A stretch of DNA of 64,000 bases from Casuarius casuarius (lineage: Eukaryota; Chordata; Aves; Casuariiformes; Casuariidae), in the NCBI GenBank assembly GCA_003342895.1, contig PTFA01000367.1, positions 434,001 through 498,000 on the forward strand, in the 5' to 3' direction. Each line of letters opens with the position of its first letter. The first letter of the stretch is position 1. The notes beneath the pieces are model-generated. The model did no database searches, was not told the DNA's origin, and saw only the letters and a program-made list of their open reading frames with translations. Positions 35,409-47,962 of the stretch are shown here, piece by piece. The translations under genes were made by a program, and so were the position numbers.

Positions 35409-38400
35409 GGAAAAATTCCTTCCTCTGCTTTCAAGACACAGTGCGTAGTGTTTCTGAACAGCTAAACTGGAGCCATGAGGGCTACCATATGCAGAGCTGA
35501 GTGCAAAGAATTGAGGGGGCTAGCAACAGCTGAAAATAATTTCTGTTTTTATCAGCAATATAAACACTTTATGGAAATTCATGAACAATGGCAATGCATA
35601 AAGAAGGCCCTTCTGCATCACCACACTTGGTCCTGGAGAAGTGGAGTGAAGGAGGAACAGCCCTATAGACCATCTCAGCTTCTAGCCAGGTTGCTCCTTC
35701 ATACTAATGCTATTTATGTTTCTGATGTGTTCCCGAATCCCTTGATCCCACGAAGCTCTATCTTTTGTACTTTACGAGAATCAGGACAGAGAGGCAGACC
35801 TACAATGCTCACCTAATGCCCTATTTTCAGAAAGAACTATATCCAGCTGGGATGTAAAAATTCTGTCTAGGAAACACCTAGATGAGAATAATACATCTGT
35901 TAACACTGATCAATGCTTCCAGGCACAAAACAGCACCAAAAAAGAAGGGAAGTCCTCTATTGTGCTTCTGCTTTATGCCATCATATGATAATGATAATAC
36001 GATTCCATCATACTCCTTTGGATATGCCAACAGGGCTTCAACACTCGCTTCTGTGTAATATCTGATCATATAAGGCCTTTTTTTAATGTTTTTCTTTTTT
36101 CCTCATTTTGTTCAGATTTTATTTTCTGACTGCATCTGCTTTAAAGAGCACTATAGTTTTCATGTAGCGGAATGGTTTCATTCCTTATTCTCTTGTGTGC
36201 CTAAAATTCATAATTTCCCGTAGAACAATCACTTTAAAAATGACTATTGTAATTTGTTGCTACAGGAACTTGCAAAACCAGAGCAGAAGAATTTAAGATT
36301 AGCTCCATTTTCAAATTGGTTTGCTCATGAGAAGACTCTCTAAATTACTTAATTTTCCACCAGTTAGTGGTGAAACAAATGTGCTCTTATCTAATCCACA
36401 ACAAATCTTCCCCAAACTGTTACTCTGCCAACTGGGGAACATGCTACCCTTTAAAAATTTATAACAACTGCAGCTAATAAAACCAGAGCTTGGAACCACC
36501 TCAGTTTATCTTTGCTGGAACAATATGAAGATGTCAGAAAGCTCTTTGCCATATTCAGAAGAAAACTGCACCGCAACAAAAGGCTAGAGCACTTTCTTCT
36601 TGTCCATGCAGTACTACTCTGTTAGATATTCAGATTTTTCAGGTGTTAGGGTGCTCTTAATTTACGAACAGGAGATGATGCACTTTCAGGAATATTCAGA
36701 AATACTACTGCAGGTCGCAAACAGGAATTTAAGCTGGCTATACACACCTTTGTACTAAGCTCCATCGCCTTTAATAGAACTCTTGTCACCTGAGCACGTG
36801 CTCAAGTTGTGTGACTGAGCTGGGAAAAGCAAGGACTGATGTATTGTTTTAAAAAAGACTCTTATTATTTCGATATCTGTGGTATCTTTGATGATCCATC
36901 TTTTTATCACTACCTTTGTTCTACCTGTTAATAGCAAAATAGTTTTTCCTATCGACCCACAAAAGCTCTCATTACTATACTATGGAGGGTCTTATTTGGT
37001 TTATCACAATCATTTTGAAAACAAACCCGTTCTATTAACACAATTTCCTTTTTTCCTGTTAGTCAGGACCCCTTACCAAGCCCACGCTGTACCATCCTCC
37101 CAAAGAAGCCCAGCTCATTATCAGATGCGCCATCAACATGCACACACTACAAATATCTCATACATGCAAAAGGACAAGCATACTTGAGTCTCTGCAAAAA
37201 CTACTCCAGTAGGTTATGAGGGATATATCACAAAAATCCTTAGAATTATTCCATCAGAAGAAGGAGGAAATGTGGTTTGAATCGTGTCTGCGCTTTCTTC
37301 CAGAACTTGTTCTTTCACTAATTAAACAACGGCCTGATCCATCCCAGAATTCCACGCATGAATTAAAGTTATGAATTAACTACTAATCCTTTGATTCACC
37401 TTCCTGCTCAGAATGAGAGATCCATTCTTCAGCTCAAAAAACTCATAAATAAAGAAATGTATCAGCCTTGGCTGACACATCGAGTAAACACCTGCACCTG
37501 AAGTGTCTTGTTCCATCAGAATGAAATAAAAGTAATTGGTAACCAATTTGTTTCTGCTTTCTTTCATCTGCTTGTTCATATCTACAGGCCTTTTCATAAC
37601 TTCATTCCCTGACAGCCCCCTAAAACCGGATAAGAAATACATAAAACATCCAAAAATAAAAGAGTAAATAAGCTATTAAAGACAGGCAATGTTGCTATGT
37701 TAGTATGATCCCCCCAATGACTGTTTCTCATTTTTCTTGTCACTATATTTAAGAATCTTTTTACATTAACCAAGAGGCTGCTTTAAGTATTGCACTAGGC
37801 TGGACCTGACAGCAAAGCAGCAAAATTAAGCTAGTTACAATAAAATCTTATGAGTAAGGAAGAGTTTAAACCAAAACCATAAATAAGTGAAATCTGCCTC
37901 TGCTCCTTAAAGGGAAGGGAAGCTGTGCAGTAATAATTCTAAGAAACGGAGTACAAAGAAAAAGGCTGGAAGCAAACTAATAAATATAATAGAGACACAG
38001 TGCTACAAATGAACCTGGAAGAGAGCTTTGTGCAAAGAAGAGCTGTTTCCTCATTTAACACGAACTGCTTTAAATTGCTTTAATAGAATAGACGTCATAC
38101 AGCAGAGTCTTAAAAACTGTATTTTCAGAAGGCTAAAGGAATGCAGACAATTGTGTGCTGAATTCTCTCTGCAATGCACTCCAGAAATGCATGTATATGA
38201 ATTCTGATCAACATTAAGAGCGTGCATCACTGCCAGAGCAATGATCTGTCCAGGACACCTACGTGGTCACCACTGTGACTATCACCTAAGACCTAGACTT
38301 ACACAATCAGCACTGGCTTCTCATTCTAAAACTTCTCTTTTATACTAAAATTCCTCACAAGCTTTAGATTTTGTCCAGTGTGCTCATTTGCATCATTATA

Positions 38401-39117
38401 CCCGGATGCGACATGCATGGTAACTACCACTTTCAAATTATGACCTCCCTACCACAGCCAAATTCCAGCATAGCAGTGATGGTGGAAATAGGACAGTCCC
38501 TCCAAGCAAAAGGGCTGAAATGCATCCCTGCCTCTTTAAAAATATTAAGTCCAAAGCCTCCCTTGTGGTCAGAGGTCCAGCACGTAGCGCTGATGTTAAT
38601 CTTACTTCCTTCTCCCTTTTGTTGCTTCAGTAATGACATCTCCCTGCCTGCGTGCTCAGGAATGTCCTTGGCCCCCTGACTGGCTCTTGCAAAAGACAAC
38701 ACGCAGAAGTGCTCCTGAAAGGCTTCATTTGGAAATGCAGGCACTTGACACATTAAAACTAGATGTAAGCAAGCTGGGAGTTAATCAAGATTTAATGCAG
38801 CTAGAAGATAAGATGTGCAAACTGCCCAATAAGGATTTTACTACTGTATTTCCCCAACTTCTGATTAAATGCGCAGTTTCACAGGGGATTCAGAATCATA
38901 TCAGTGTTTAAAAAAAAATCTATTTGATGAATTTATATTCATGGAGAAGAACAGCTGAATTAATTTGGAAGATAACCCCTTTTCACCTCTTTTGTTCCAT
39001 TCAGCAATGAAAGGTTCAAATGTAAGGTCGATAAAATATTAAAATATCAATTTTTTTTTCTATTGTACCTGAATCCAGAGCCTGTTTTACTAAAAAACAC
39101 ACTGCCTTGAGAATTAC

Positions 39118-39308
39118 CCATTATAGAAAGGAAGGCTTTCGCTCTTGCTGGTTCCTCTGCGCTGTCTCTCAACTTCGCTTCACAGAAGTACACCCCAGCG
39201 TCAGCAGAGGTTGGGTTGGTGATCGTGAGCCGTCTCCCAAAACTGCTAATTCCACTGGTTATTTTTATTCCATTTCTCTTCCAGGTCACACTTAGTCTCT
39301 CAACAGGT
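39118..39308 (-). CDS. SDK1: SDK1 exon, second half of Ig3
   Basis: A 191-bp exon, entering in phase 2 (acceptor aaccttggaag) and leaving in phase 1 (ATGG|GTAATT). It reads PVERLSVTWKRNG, then SSFGRRLTITNPTSADAG, VYFCEAKLRDSAEEPARA and AFLSIM. It carries the core tryptophan (VTWKR), the DAGVYFC motif with the second disulfide cysteine, and the last beta strand. Joined to the previous exon it makes a complete Ig domain. The wording is close to that of mammalian SDK1 Ig3 as I recall it. In the solved sidekick structures Ig1-Ig4 fold into a horseshoe that makes the homophilic contact, so this domain should lie in the adhesive unit. Confidence 0.95.
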
Positions 39309-40294
39309 CTTCCAAGGTTAAAACAAAACAAAAACACAACAATAAAAGAATATCCATTACAGAATAAACTTATCTGCACTTTATATACAGATTATAAAAC
39401 TCTAACTCTTCCTACATCCCAGACATTAGACATTTAAAAGTAAATCTATATATAACTTCCACATATCAAGACCACAGATTATGCAAATGGCATTATGCAA
39501 GCACAGCTAATTGATACAGCAGTAGAAATTAAGGATTAATAATTTGATTTCTCTAAGCAAAAGGATATAACGAGTAAATACTGCTATGGGAATCAGCTGC
39601 GCAGGAAGTGCTTTCATTATAACTCAATTACCAAAACAATATTAACAATATCAAGAAAATCTCTGCCCTCAGAGGGGAAAGTAAATCTGCTGGACTGCTT
39701 ATCATCTGAGGACCTCAGCTATTCACTTCCCCTGGAATTCAGTGCTGTGCCGCCTGGATGGAAACTGAACCCTGCCCGCAGTAGGAACGCTACAAGCTGT
39801 GTGTTATGGCGCATTATACGCAGCTGAGCAATAACCAACGTAAACTGCATCTGTAATGAATTACTCCATAGAGCAGAAAGTAGGAGAAGCGCCTTCCTAA
39901 TTTATTTGCTAGGAAGTGCAGACTGTTAACTTAACCATATTACCTTTCATTTCAATAGGCAATACAGTTGTAATATTAACTCTTAACGTAATTATCTCCT
40001 GTAAGATAATGTTTGCTGATTGAACCACACTATCCTACTTTTCGGTACAGAGTGAGTCACAGGTGGGAAAGTAGCTCCACCCGTACTCTAACTCTGCCAG
40101 AAAAATCAGTATGTTGAATTCAGTAATACTGGACAAACAAGGTTATTCATAAGGTTCTTCATAAGGAAAAGCAAGTTACGTGCTGCATTCTGCTCCAGTC
40201 ATTAAAATACTAAAAGAAGATATTCCTATGTCCTTTTCAGTAAAGGACAGGGCATTAAAAACAGCCCCTTGTAGCCCCGCTGCTTTGACGATAC
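39309..40294 (-). other. SDK1: SDK1 intron within Ig3
   Basis: A 986-bp phase 2 intron from GTATCG to aaccttggaag. No repeat or further exon was recognised. Confidence 0.92.
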
Positions 40295-40406
40295 CTGGCA
40301 TTGGCCACGCACTCCAGCGTGACGTCCCCGCTGCCGGCTACGACGCTCGCATTCTGCGGAGGGACTACGATCGCAGGAGCCACCGTGTCGGACGGGTCGC
40401 CGGCAC
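40295..40406 (-). CDS. SDK1: SDK1 exon, first half of Ig3
   Basis: This 112-bp exon enters in phase 1 after the acceptor ctgcctacgtag and leaves in phase 2 at GCCAG|GTATCG. It encodes the linker before Ig3 and its first beta strands: a GDPSDT linker, then [18 protein letters not shown] and VTLECVANA. The cysteine in LECVA is the first of the Ig disulfide pair. NAS is a possible N-glycosylation site. The domain finishes in the exon at 39118-39308, where codon AG|A gives Arg. The exon is far richer in CpG than the surrounding intron. The donor (GTATCG) departs from consensus at +4 to +6. The preceding exon (end of Ig2) was not found up to 64000. Confidence 0.91.
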
Positions 40407-43400
40407 CTACGTAGGCAGAAAAAACCTCATGAAGACTCTGTATATGACCGAACCGTCCCAGGCAGAGGGTCTTGTCAAGCGACACATCTGCAAGTGCCAC
40501 TCCGCAGCCTTCCCAGGGATTTTAATCTCCTCTTTAAGGGGAGATGTTCAGCATGGCCATTTCCAACGGCTTTCATTACGCTGCACAAACACACTGTTTC
40601 AATATACCCAGCTTGGTGCCATTCAAAACACATAACTCACCAGAACTGCTCCCAGATGGAGTGCAGAGGCCATTCTCAAACAGAGAGCAAATAAATTAAG
40701 CATCCTAAAGGTTTTCTATTGTTGAGCATTTTTATTTTTATCAAACGCTTGCTGACTTACATTTTTTAAGACCTTTTCATGTTTTGTTTAATCTTACCAC
40801 TTCCATACCATTTCAAAAGAGTCTGCCAACACTCATGTTAGTTCTTTAAAAAGATTTTACCCACTGGGGAGCAAATAAGAAATTAACAGAGCAGCATATC
40901 GCAGCAACTTCAATCCTCTGCTCTTATCAGCAAAGTAAATAACCCAAATCTGCTTCTCTTTTGTGAGGCATCATACTGTAAATAATTTAGCTTATGCAAC
41001 AGTCAGCAGACACTTAAAAAATGGCTAAAAGGCTGCTTGTAAATTATCGCTGTATACATTTAATAACTGAATTAAAATACCCATGCATTCGTGGGTACTT
41101 TGCTTCAAGCAATTCATTTGGGAAAGAAAAATTGGCTATTTTTATCTTGAATATGAGAGTAATAAAAATTTCTAAAGATAGAGAATCCAATAAACGAAAT
41201 ACCAAAAAAAGACATGAAAATAAATCTAAACTGATGCAAATTGAGCCAGCTCATCAAATGCCTTCTACAAAGGAGGCTAACTCATGCACATTATGGGTAA
41301 GCAGAGTGGCAAAGGCCAGGGATGAACCCCGATACCTCTCTTTTAAGATATTGCCCTAAAGAATAGAAAAGGGAAAGAAAAGTCTTTGTTTATCTAGCAA
41401 CTGGCGTGCCAAAAGCTATTTGCCATGCTATTTCACTCGTTGGCTAGACAAAGCTTTGGTACGGGGGCTCAGAAACTTTGCAAGGTTAGCGGAAAAAACA
41501 AACCTGCTTTGCAAAACCAATTTCTGAATTACAGAATGAAAAAGTATTTCCATTTTGACAGCTTTTTGATTGATAGCGAATAATGTGCTACAGGAGAAGA
41601 AGGCATGCAATAAAACTTTAAAATTTTAAGAAAACCACCTGCACATCTGAATAAATTCAAGCATTTGAGGAAGCGCTTAAGGAAGCGCTGAGAACCTACT
41701 TCAACATGTCTTCCAGGAAACATGCTGTGTTGACCCGACACCAAAACAAAGTTCTCCTTTGCAACGATAGAAACCCAACTTCTACAGGGCCTCAAAAATC
41801 GAAAATTTTAGTAGATTTTACCTCTGCTCAACAACACTCCCAAAAAAGGTATTATCAGGTAGCAAATCTTCTAACAAAATATCCATGGTGGTCTTGCAAC
41901 CATTGGTGACAGGAGTCTCACAGATATTATAATCGAAGAAAATAGACAACAACTGCCAATCAGGTTAGTAGTTTGTCACTGAGGAGAAGAAATCACCTCA
42001 GATCTGCGGTTCACCACCACCCTCTGCCCACGGTGAAGGTTTACAGCAGTGACTGCTGAAAGATCAACAAGCACGGCAGAGACAAAACAGGGCAAACTGG
42101 GCAATAATCATTTCTTATCTCCATCTGTAGAAGAGGAAAACCACTTGTTCTGCTTATCAGCCCCTGGAGAATGGCTCGACCACACGGAAAAACAACCAAA
42201 GAATAGAAGCCGGCTTCGTGGTAACCCCTGGGAGGTCACCCCCTGAGAAAGGCTCTTTGTGCGGTAAACAGATAAGCACGGGAAATAAAAGTGCATTTTA
42301 CTCTCCCTGCAACCAGGAAAACCTAAGGAGGTTTCTTTGACTTTATTACTAACTGTAACAAGAACCTAAACAAAAGTTGGCGCTTATTTTCACTTCATAC
42401 AAGCCCCCCAGCAAATCTGGTTTTAACAGTCTTCTGATGAAGACTTGGAGTGGGTGAGTTAATACAGACGTGGTACCGAAAGCTCATCAAAACGCTCAGC
42501 ACTTGGATTCTGTGCACTATATCGAGAAATGTCAGCTGCAGAAATAACAAGAATATATATAAAACAACACAATTTCCAAGCATTGTCTAAACAGTTCCTA
42601 GGCAGCATTCATATTCATATTTCCTATTCAAAAACAGCTTAAGTTTCCATTTGCAGCACAAAGAAATCGCTTGCCGTAACTCACTCTGGTCCCAATCCTG
42701 CCAAATAAAACTCGGTAAGGACATTCCCACGGATCCTTTTGCAGAACGGCCTTTGCGGCTTCGTTTTATGGCTGCGGAAAATATCAGAGGAGGAATGCAG
42801 CCCTGCTTTGAGTAAAAGTCTCAACATGTGCTATGGGGTCTGTAATGGCTGTAATATGGCTTCTGCGTGTACATGTCCACCATATCCTTTCAGAAATTTA
42901 TCCTTTTGTGAGAAAATCTCAGGTTAGAACTTAAAGTAGCCAAGCCCTTGACAGAGATAAGAAGTAACACTGCGATTTTGTTGCAATGATGTGAGTGAAA
43001 CAGCAAACCCGACTGCAGTCTGGCCATGAGGGTAGAGAGCTATTTCAAATGATCAGGTAACAAAAAACTACCCAGACTTTCTAGGTTTATCTTTCCAGTC
43101 AATGAAACCATTCAACCTGCCTCCTGCTCTACTGCAGCGACACGATTCTGCTCGACTAGGTGCTCCACTAACAGGCCGTGAGTGCCAGCATCAGCAATCA
43201 GCCACTTTCCTTGGGAGCCCTTTGCAGGGAACAACTGATGTTTTTCTCTTCTCCACTGTTCCTTTTTTCCTCCATCAGACCTTTTCCTGTCCCATCTTTC
43301 TTGGTCTTTGTCCTTGCCGTTTCCTTCTTGCTTGTCGTCTCCTCCTCCTGTCACTCAGGCAGCCTCTCCGCATTAGTCGCTGCTTTCTTCCCCTCTACTG

Positions 43401-43540
43401 CCTTCCGCGATCCCCTACGGATGTTTCACACTATGGAAAACCTGCTCAGCTCCCCCTGTATCCTAACGGCCAGGCTGCAGCTTCTCTGGCTGTCATTTAC
43501 ACCCATCAGGAAGAAATCATCACTACAGACACCGAAACGG

Positions 43541-43840
43541 GAGAGCAGCGTGAGCGCCCGCAGGAACATGGGTATGGGGAGATGGCTCTGCTCCCGCGGC
43601 GCTGCCGTCCCCCCGGCTGCCACCGCTCTCGGGACCCCTCCGTACGCTAAGGCTGGCAAGCGACAGCAGGCCGGAACGGGAGCTGGGCACGCGTGACTCT
43701 CCGGCGTACTGAACCCATGGGAAACCCGTAGGAAAGCCGCAGAGGGTGGGCCGAGGGGCCCTGCGGGTCGCTTACGGACTGCTCTTACTCTGGTTCTAGC
43801 CCGCAGCAGGTGACCACACGGGAGGACCACCGCGGGCACT
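43541..43840. promoter_or_regulatory. CpG-dense patch (candidate small CpG island)
   Basis: By hand count about 29 CpG occur in 300 bp, close to what base composition predicts without CpG depletion, whereas the flanking intron is strongly depleted. This suggests an unmethylated region such as a promoter or enhancer. No TATA box or splice-linked exon was demonstrated, so the function is inference only. Confidence 0.4.
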
Positions 43841-44312
43841 GGGCTCCACCAGTCCTAGCCCACAAACAACCTCCAAACAAGAACTGGCACTGCTTTATTT
43901 TACGCTGTGTCTGCTTTAGCCACAGCACTCGCAGCATTCCCAGTCTGCCCTTTGCTTATCAGCCCAAATACTCTAAACCTTCTCGCTAGACGCTGCCTGA
44001 ATCAGGGCCTGGCGGCTGGCGTGCCTTCAGGGCCATCACAGTCTACCTCCGAGGCGGGAGCATCCTACGCGGGAGAGTCTGATTCCCAAGCGGAGGGAGC
44101 TCGGCCCGGAGCCATGTCAGTGCTTCCGCCCCAGCCGCTCTTGGAGCGATGGGTGAACCGCCGCAACGGACAGCCCGCGATATTACACTGACCTGGCGCC
44201 AGCGTTACTTTTCCACACCAGAATAAAAAGAATAGAGAAAAAGAGACAAGAAAAAGCAACGAGAAGACCCGGGGTCATGCTGTTCCTCTAAACATAAACG
44301 CCCCTCGGGAGC

Positions 44313-44338
44313 GTGCAGAATCCCTGGTGATTCTGCAC
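44313..44338. repeat. Perfect 10-bp inverted repeat with 6-base loop
   Basis: The arms gtgcagaatc (44313-44322) and gattctgcac (44329-44338) are exact reverse complements around cctggt. It lies just beyond the CpG-rich region. No run of T follows to suggest a termination signal. Confidence 0.9.
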
Positions 44339-47300
44339 AAAGCAAGGCTGTGTTACGGGAAGAGAGGGAGGAAAAAAAAGGGTGGAGAGTTAAAAGCTCC
44401 TGAGTTAATCCTGCTGGGTTTTATCACCAGAGGATGTACAGGATTGTGCAGCTCTGATTGTGGATCACAGTGAACTTTCCGCCTTTTTTCCTCCTGCCTG
44501 ACCTGGAACGAACCTGTCCCAAGCAGCTCACAGCACGGGTTTTTTGCTCCTGATGAGCTGCAGAATTCTTACACTGTGTTATTTAAATACAGTAATTATG
44601 TAGACTGCCCTATCATCTCTGAAAAGACATAATCGGTGTTTTAATCTCTTTATATATATTACTATATAAGGTACAGGGAGCTTTAAATATAATCTAGAGA
44701 TTATAAAGACCACAGACTTTGTCAAAGCCGCTTGGGACCTTAATTTTCTCAACGGAGATGAAATCTCGCTCAGGCCATATATATCTCTGAAGATGGAAAA
44801 CGTGCTTTCCCCCCAGCACGTATGAACATTAGCTTCTTTCTCAGGCCTTACATTATGGCATGCAAAATTTATCTACATCTGTGTTTGCGGTGCAGAATAC
44901 TAACAGCATTACTCCACGGATGCTCAAACCCATCTCAGAGAGAGGCTGTGCAAGCCTGCCTTAGTACAAGGTGGGAGAAAGTGTTTATGTCTAGGAAAGA
45001 AGTAATAGCTTGAGCCCAGACTTGACAAAAATGACAAATCTTACTTTTGGGGCTGAGAATTTAAATTGCTTATAGGTCCCAGCCCACTGATGACACTTAA
45101 TAAAAACAAGATTAGCCTAAGCAGGAGTAAGAACTGCCCAAATCATCAGCAAGATCACCCTCACTTACTTATATGGGTACAGCCTGCAACGTGCTGCTGA
45201 CTGTTAGTCATTCCTACCTAGTCTGCAGTTACTTCTCAGGGCCCTGTTCTCAGCAGAGAAGGAAATCCCAAGGAGCATCCAAAAATGGATTTACTTCTTT
45301 ATGTTATGCAACTTGTCTAAGAGAAAAACACTGTGCAAAAGAGATCACTGTTACGCTACCCACAAGCTAATGGAGAAACTGAATACTTCAGCAGAACTTC
45401 GAACCTTTTGTAAGTCAACCTGGAAGAAAAAGATTAGAAAGTCTTCACTATAAACGTCCTACAGACTTTCAGACTTGCACAGTATGTAGAAATGCCTATT
45501 CCATTACTATGCGGGATACACACAAAGCTTATTGTTACAAAATTATGGATACCTAAATTAGAAAAAAATACAATGGGAAATAAAAGAACAGTCCAATACA
45601 AATAGCAAAAGTATTTTGTTTAGCATTACTGCATCAAGAACGTGCAATTTGAGACTATGTAATATGGAATCTGAGAAAAAAGGAGAAAACATTCACATTG
45701 TCTCAACATGGCTCAAGGAATTAAAAAAAAGAAAAGGACCTTACAAATACAAACTATGTAATGAATACATTTTACTTTTTCCACGTACACCTGCAGATGC
45801 CTTGGATTATCACTCCATAATGGAATAATTTCCCTTTTCAGTACAAGATACACAACAGGAACCGGATCTTGATCAACAGACTAGCAAATCCTGACAACCA
45901 CCTGTATGCCTAAGAGAAAATAATGGTGCCAATAATGAAAAAAAGCATATTTCTGAGTCATAAAACTCTACCTGAAAACAAGGTTTGTCTATTTGTTCCC
46001 TACTAATTAGGCTGCCTGGTGACAGATTGTAGACTGAATGAGTATTAAGATAATAAAAGCTATCATTTCAATTTTGCTCTTATATTACAGCAGAGACTGC
46101 ATTCATTTTCAAGAAAAGGGAAATGTGATGTTGCTGAACATTAGTGTGTACTGTACAGCACTCTGCTCAGGTTCCTGAATGTAAAGAAAAATAACAGAGA
46201 CTTTCCTGCAAGGGTGGTTCATTCTCACTGTGTTTGGCTCTCAACCCCCGGCTTACTCCAGCCACAGCCAGTCAGTGCTCCTGATTTCTTCTGAACTTGC
46301 ACGATAAACTTCTAATAATCTGTTCTTATTGGTTGTACTCATCTATGTAACACTTCATCGAGGTACTGAAATACTACAGTGGGAGGAATAGGAATCTCTG
46401 AAGGACACTACTTTCAAGGAGAAACATGCCTGTATTTGGACCTCTTTTTGGACTTCTTCTGCAGAACTGTCCTTTTGAGGTGACATCCAGCTGTGGGTAA
46501 TCCAGTACAGTACGAGCAATTCATCACATTTGTTTGGTTTCATGGATGACACTAAAGATGGAGTTTTTGGAGACAAAAGTATCATATTTATGAAATAATA
46601 AGCAATCCAATGACACTGAGTTGGTGTATGAAACATTTTTATGATTTTTCACTACTCCAGGATATCTTAGGCTCCTCAAACACATACATATTAAGGGAAT
46701 TTCTGACCTTCCAACCTTTGAAAAAGTAGACTCTAGACTCAAAGAAGCAACATAAAAACTTAGCTTTGGGGATGAAATTTATAGCGAACATGGCCTAGTT
46801 TTTTGAATCAATCACAGTGAGTGAATTCTTATGTATACAGTGCTTGTCTTGATCCAGACATCAGACATCACGACACATGAATAAAACCCCAGATATAAAA
46901 AAAATGAAAAAGGTTTACAAAATGCAATACAAGCAAAACGAATGATCTAGGTCAGTTATATTTATTGACTCAACATGCTCTTATCAACATGACTAAGCTT
47001 TGCCCACAACAGATCAAACGCAAGATTAATTTTCACTGCAAGTAAAACAAAAAAGGAGTGAATAAAAGAATAAAACCAAACAAAATAAAGCAAACAGATC
47101 ACAAAATAAATACACATTGTTTTATGGTGTGGTATGGCAAAGAGAAGCTGTTACAAAAGATTTCATCAACAGCTGCTTAGGAAGCCCTGCATAAATTAAT
47201 CTTGGCTGAATCGCCCATATGTAAAGCAGCCAAGTACCTGAAAAACTGCACTCCTTTCTTTCTACTCCTCTGTTCTGGCCTGGTGCAATGTTACCATAGA

Positions 47301-47589
47301 TGTTACAGCAGTACCTCTGACATATATCACTTTAAAAAACAAAGTTGCCCAAAGATAATGAAATTATACCTGCAAAATTTTACCCAGTCAAACTTACAGT
47401 TCTGCAAGCAGTTCAAAATGTATTTAACTTCAGGCATATTGTTAATCCGTTTGAAAAGAGCAGAAATACTCATATGCTTAAATTAAGGACATACATGATT
47501 TTTCAGAAACAGCGTCTTAAAGGAGAAAACAGAAAATATATTAACTACGCAAAACTTTAGCATTTATCCAAGCAGACATTTTGTGTGTA

Positions 47590-47962
47590 TAGAGCCTTCT
47601 GATAACTATATTGGGAATGCAGGACTAGAAAGCACCTCTTGAGTAAGCCTAAGAGGGCTCTCAGACATCCCATCACACAATTGTGTTTATGAATGTCTAT
47701 GGTAAAAACACCGAGTTTTTTGAACTCTGCTTTTGTTGTTGGAAGGTTTCCTAGCACTTTGTTGTTCAGACTGTTAGAAACACTCTGAATTTCCAGCTTA
47801 AATGTGCCCCTGTGTTCTTCTGCCAATGTTGTCCTTTAGCTTAAATAGCTCTTTTCTCCCTCCGTGATGTTTACATCCTGAAGTATTTATAGGCAACAAT
47901 CATATTCCTTCACAGTCTTAATTTTACTAAGCTGAACAAGCCAAACTCTTCTCGTCTGACAA
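47590..47962 (-). mobile_element. Old CR1/L3-type LINE fragment (end of RT and 3' region)
   Basis: On the minus strand, just below 47962, the translation gives EEFGLFSLVKLRL, then a stop, then IVAYKYFRM. This is the C-terminal reverse-transcriptase signature of CR1/L3 elements (LGLFSLEKRRL...YKYLKG). The remaining part to about 47590 fits the last RT codons and 3' region, with premature stops. The fragment is 5'-truncated and in the same orientation as SDK1. The exact boundaries are uncertain. Confidence 0.75.

Larger units (their letters stand above)
30734..39117 (-). other. SDK1: SDK1 intron between Ig3 and Ig4
   Basis: An 8384-bp phase 1 intron. It includes a 14-15 base T run near 30890, an AT-rich block with several homeodomain-type AATTA cores at about 31340-31640, a CR1-like 3' end remnant near 34010-34150 and a short ATC microsatellite at about 35394-35408. 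The open frames at 32573-32860 and 38371-38679 have no recognisable domain. Confidence 0.88.

Noticed and set aside
40180..40635. Plus-strand open frame of 151 codons
   Set aside because: It lies antisense across the Ig3 exon and its flanks. The open frame is explained by the GC-rich exon on the other strand.
43102..43696. Overlapping plus-strand open frames of 182 and 172 codons
   Set aside because: They arise in a pyrimidine-rich then GC-rich tract where stops are rare. The two frames overlap, neither shows a domain, and no splice or promoter context was established.
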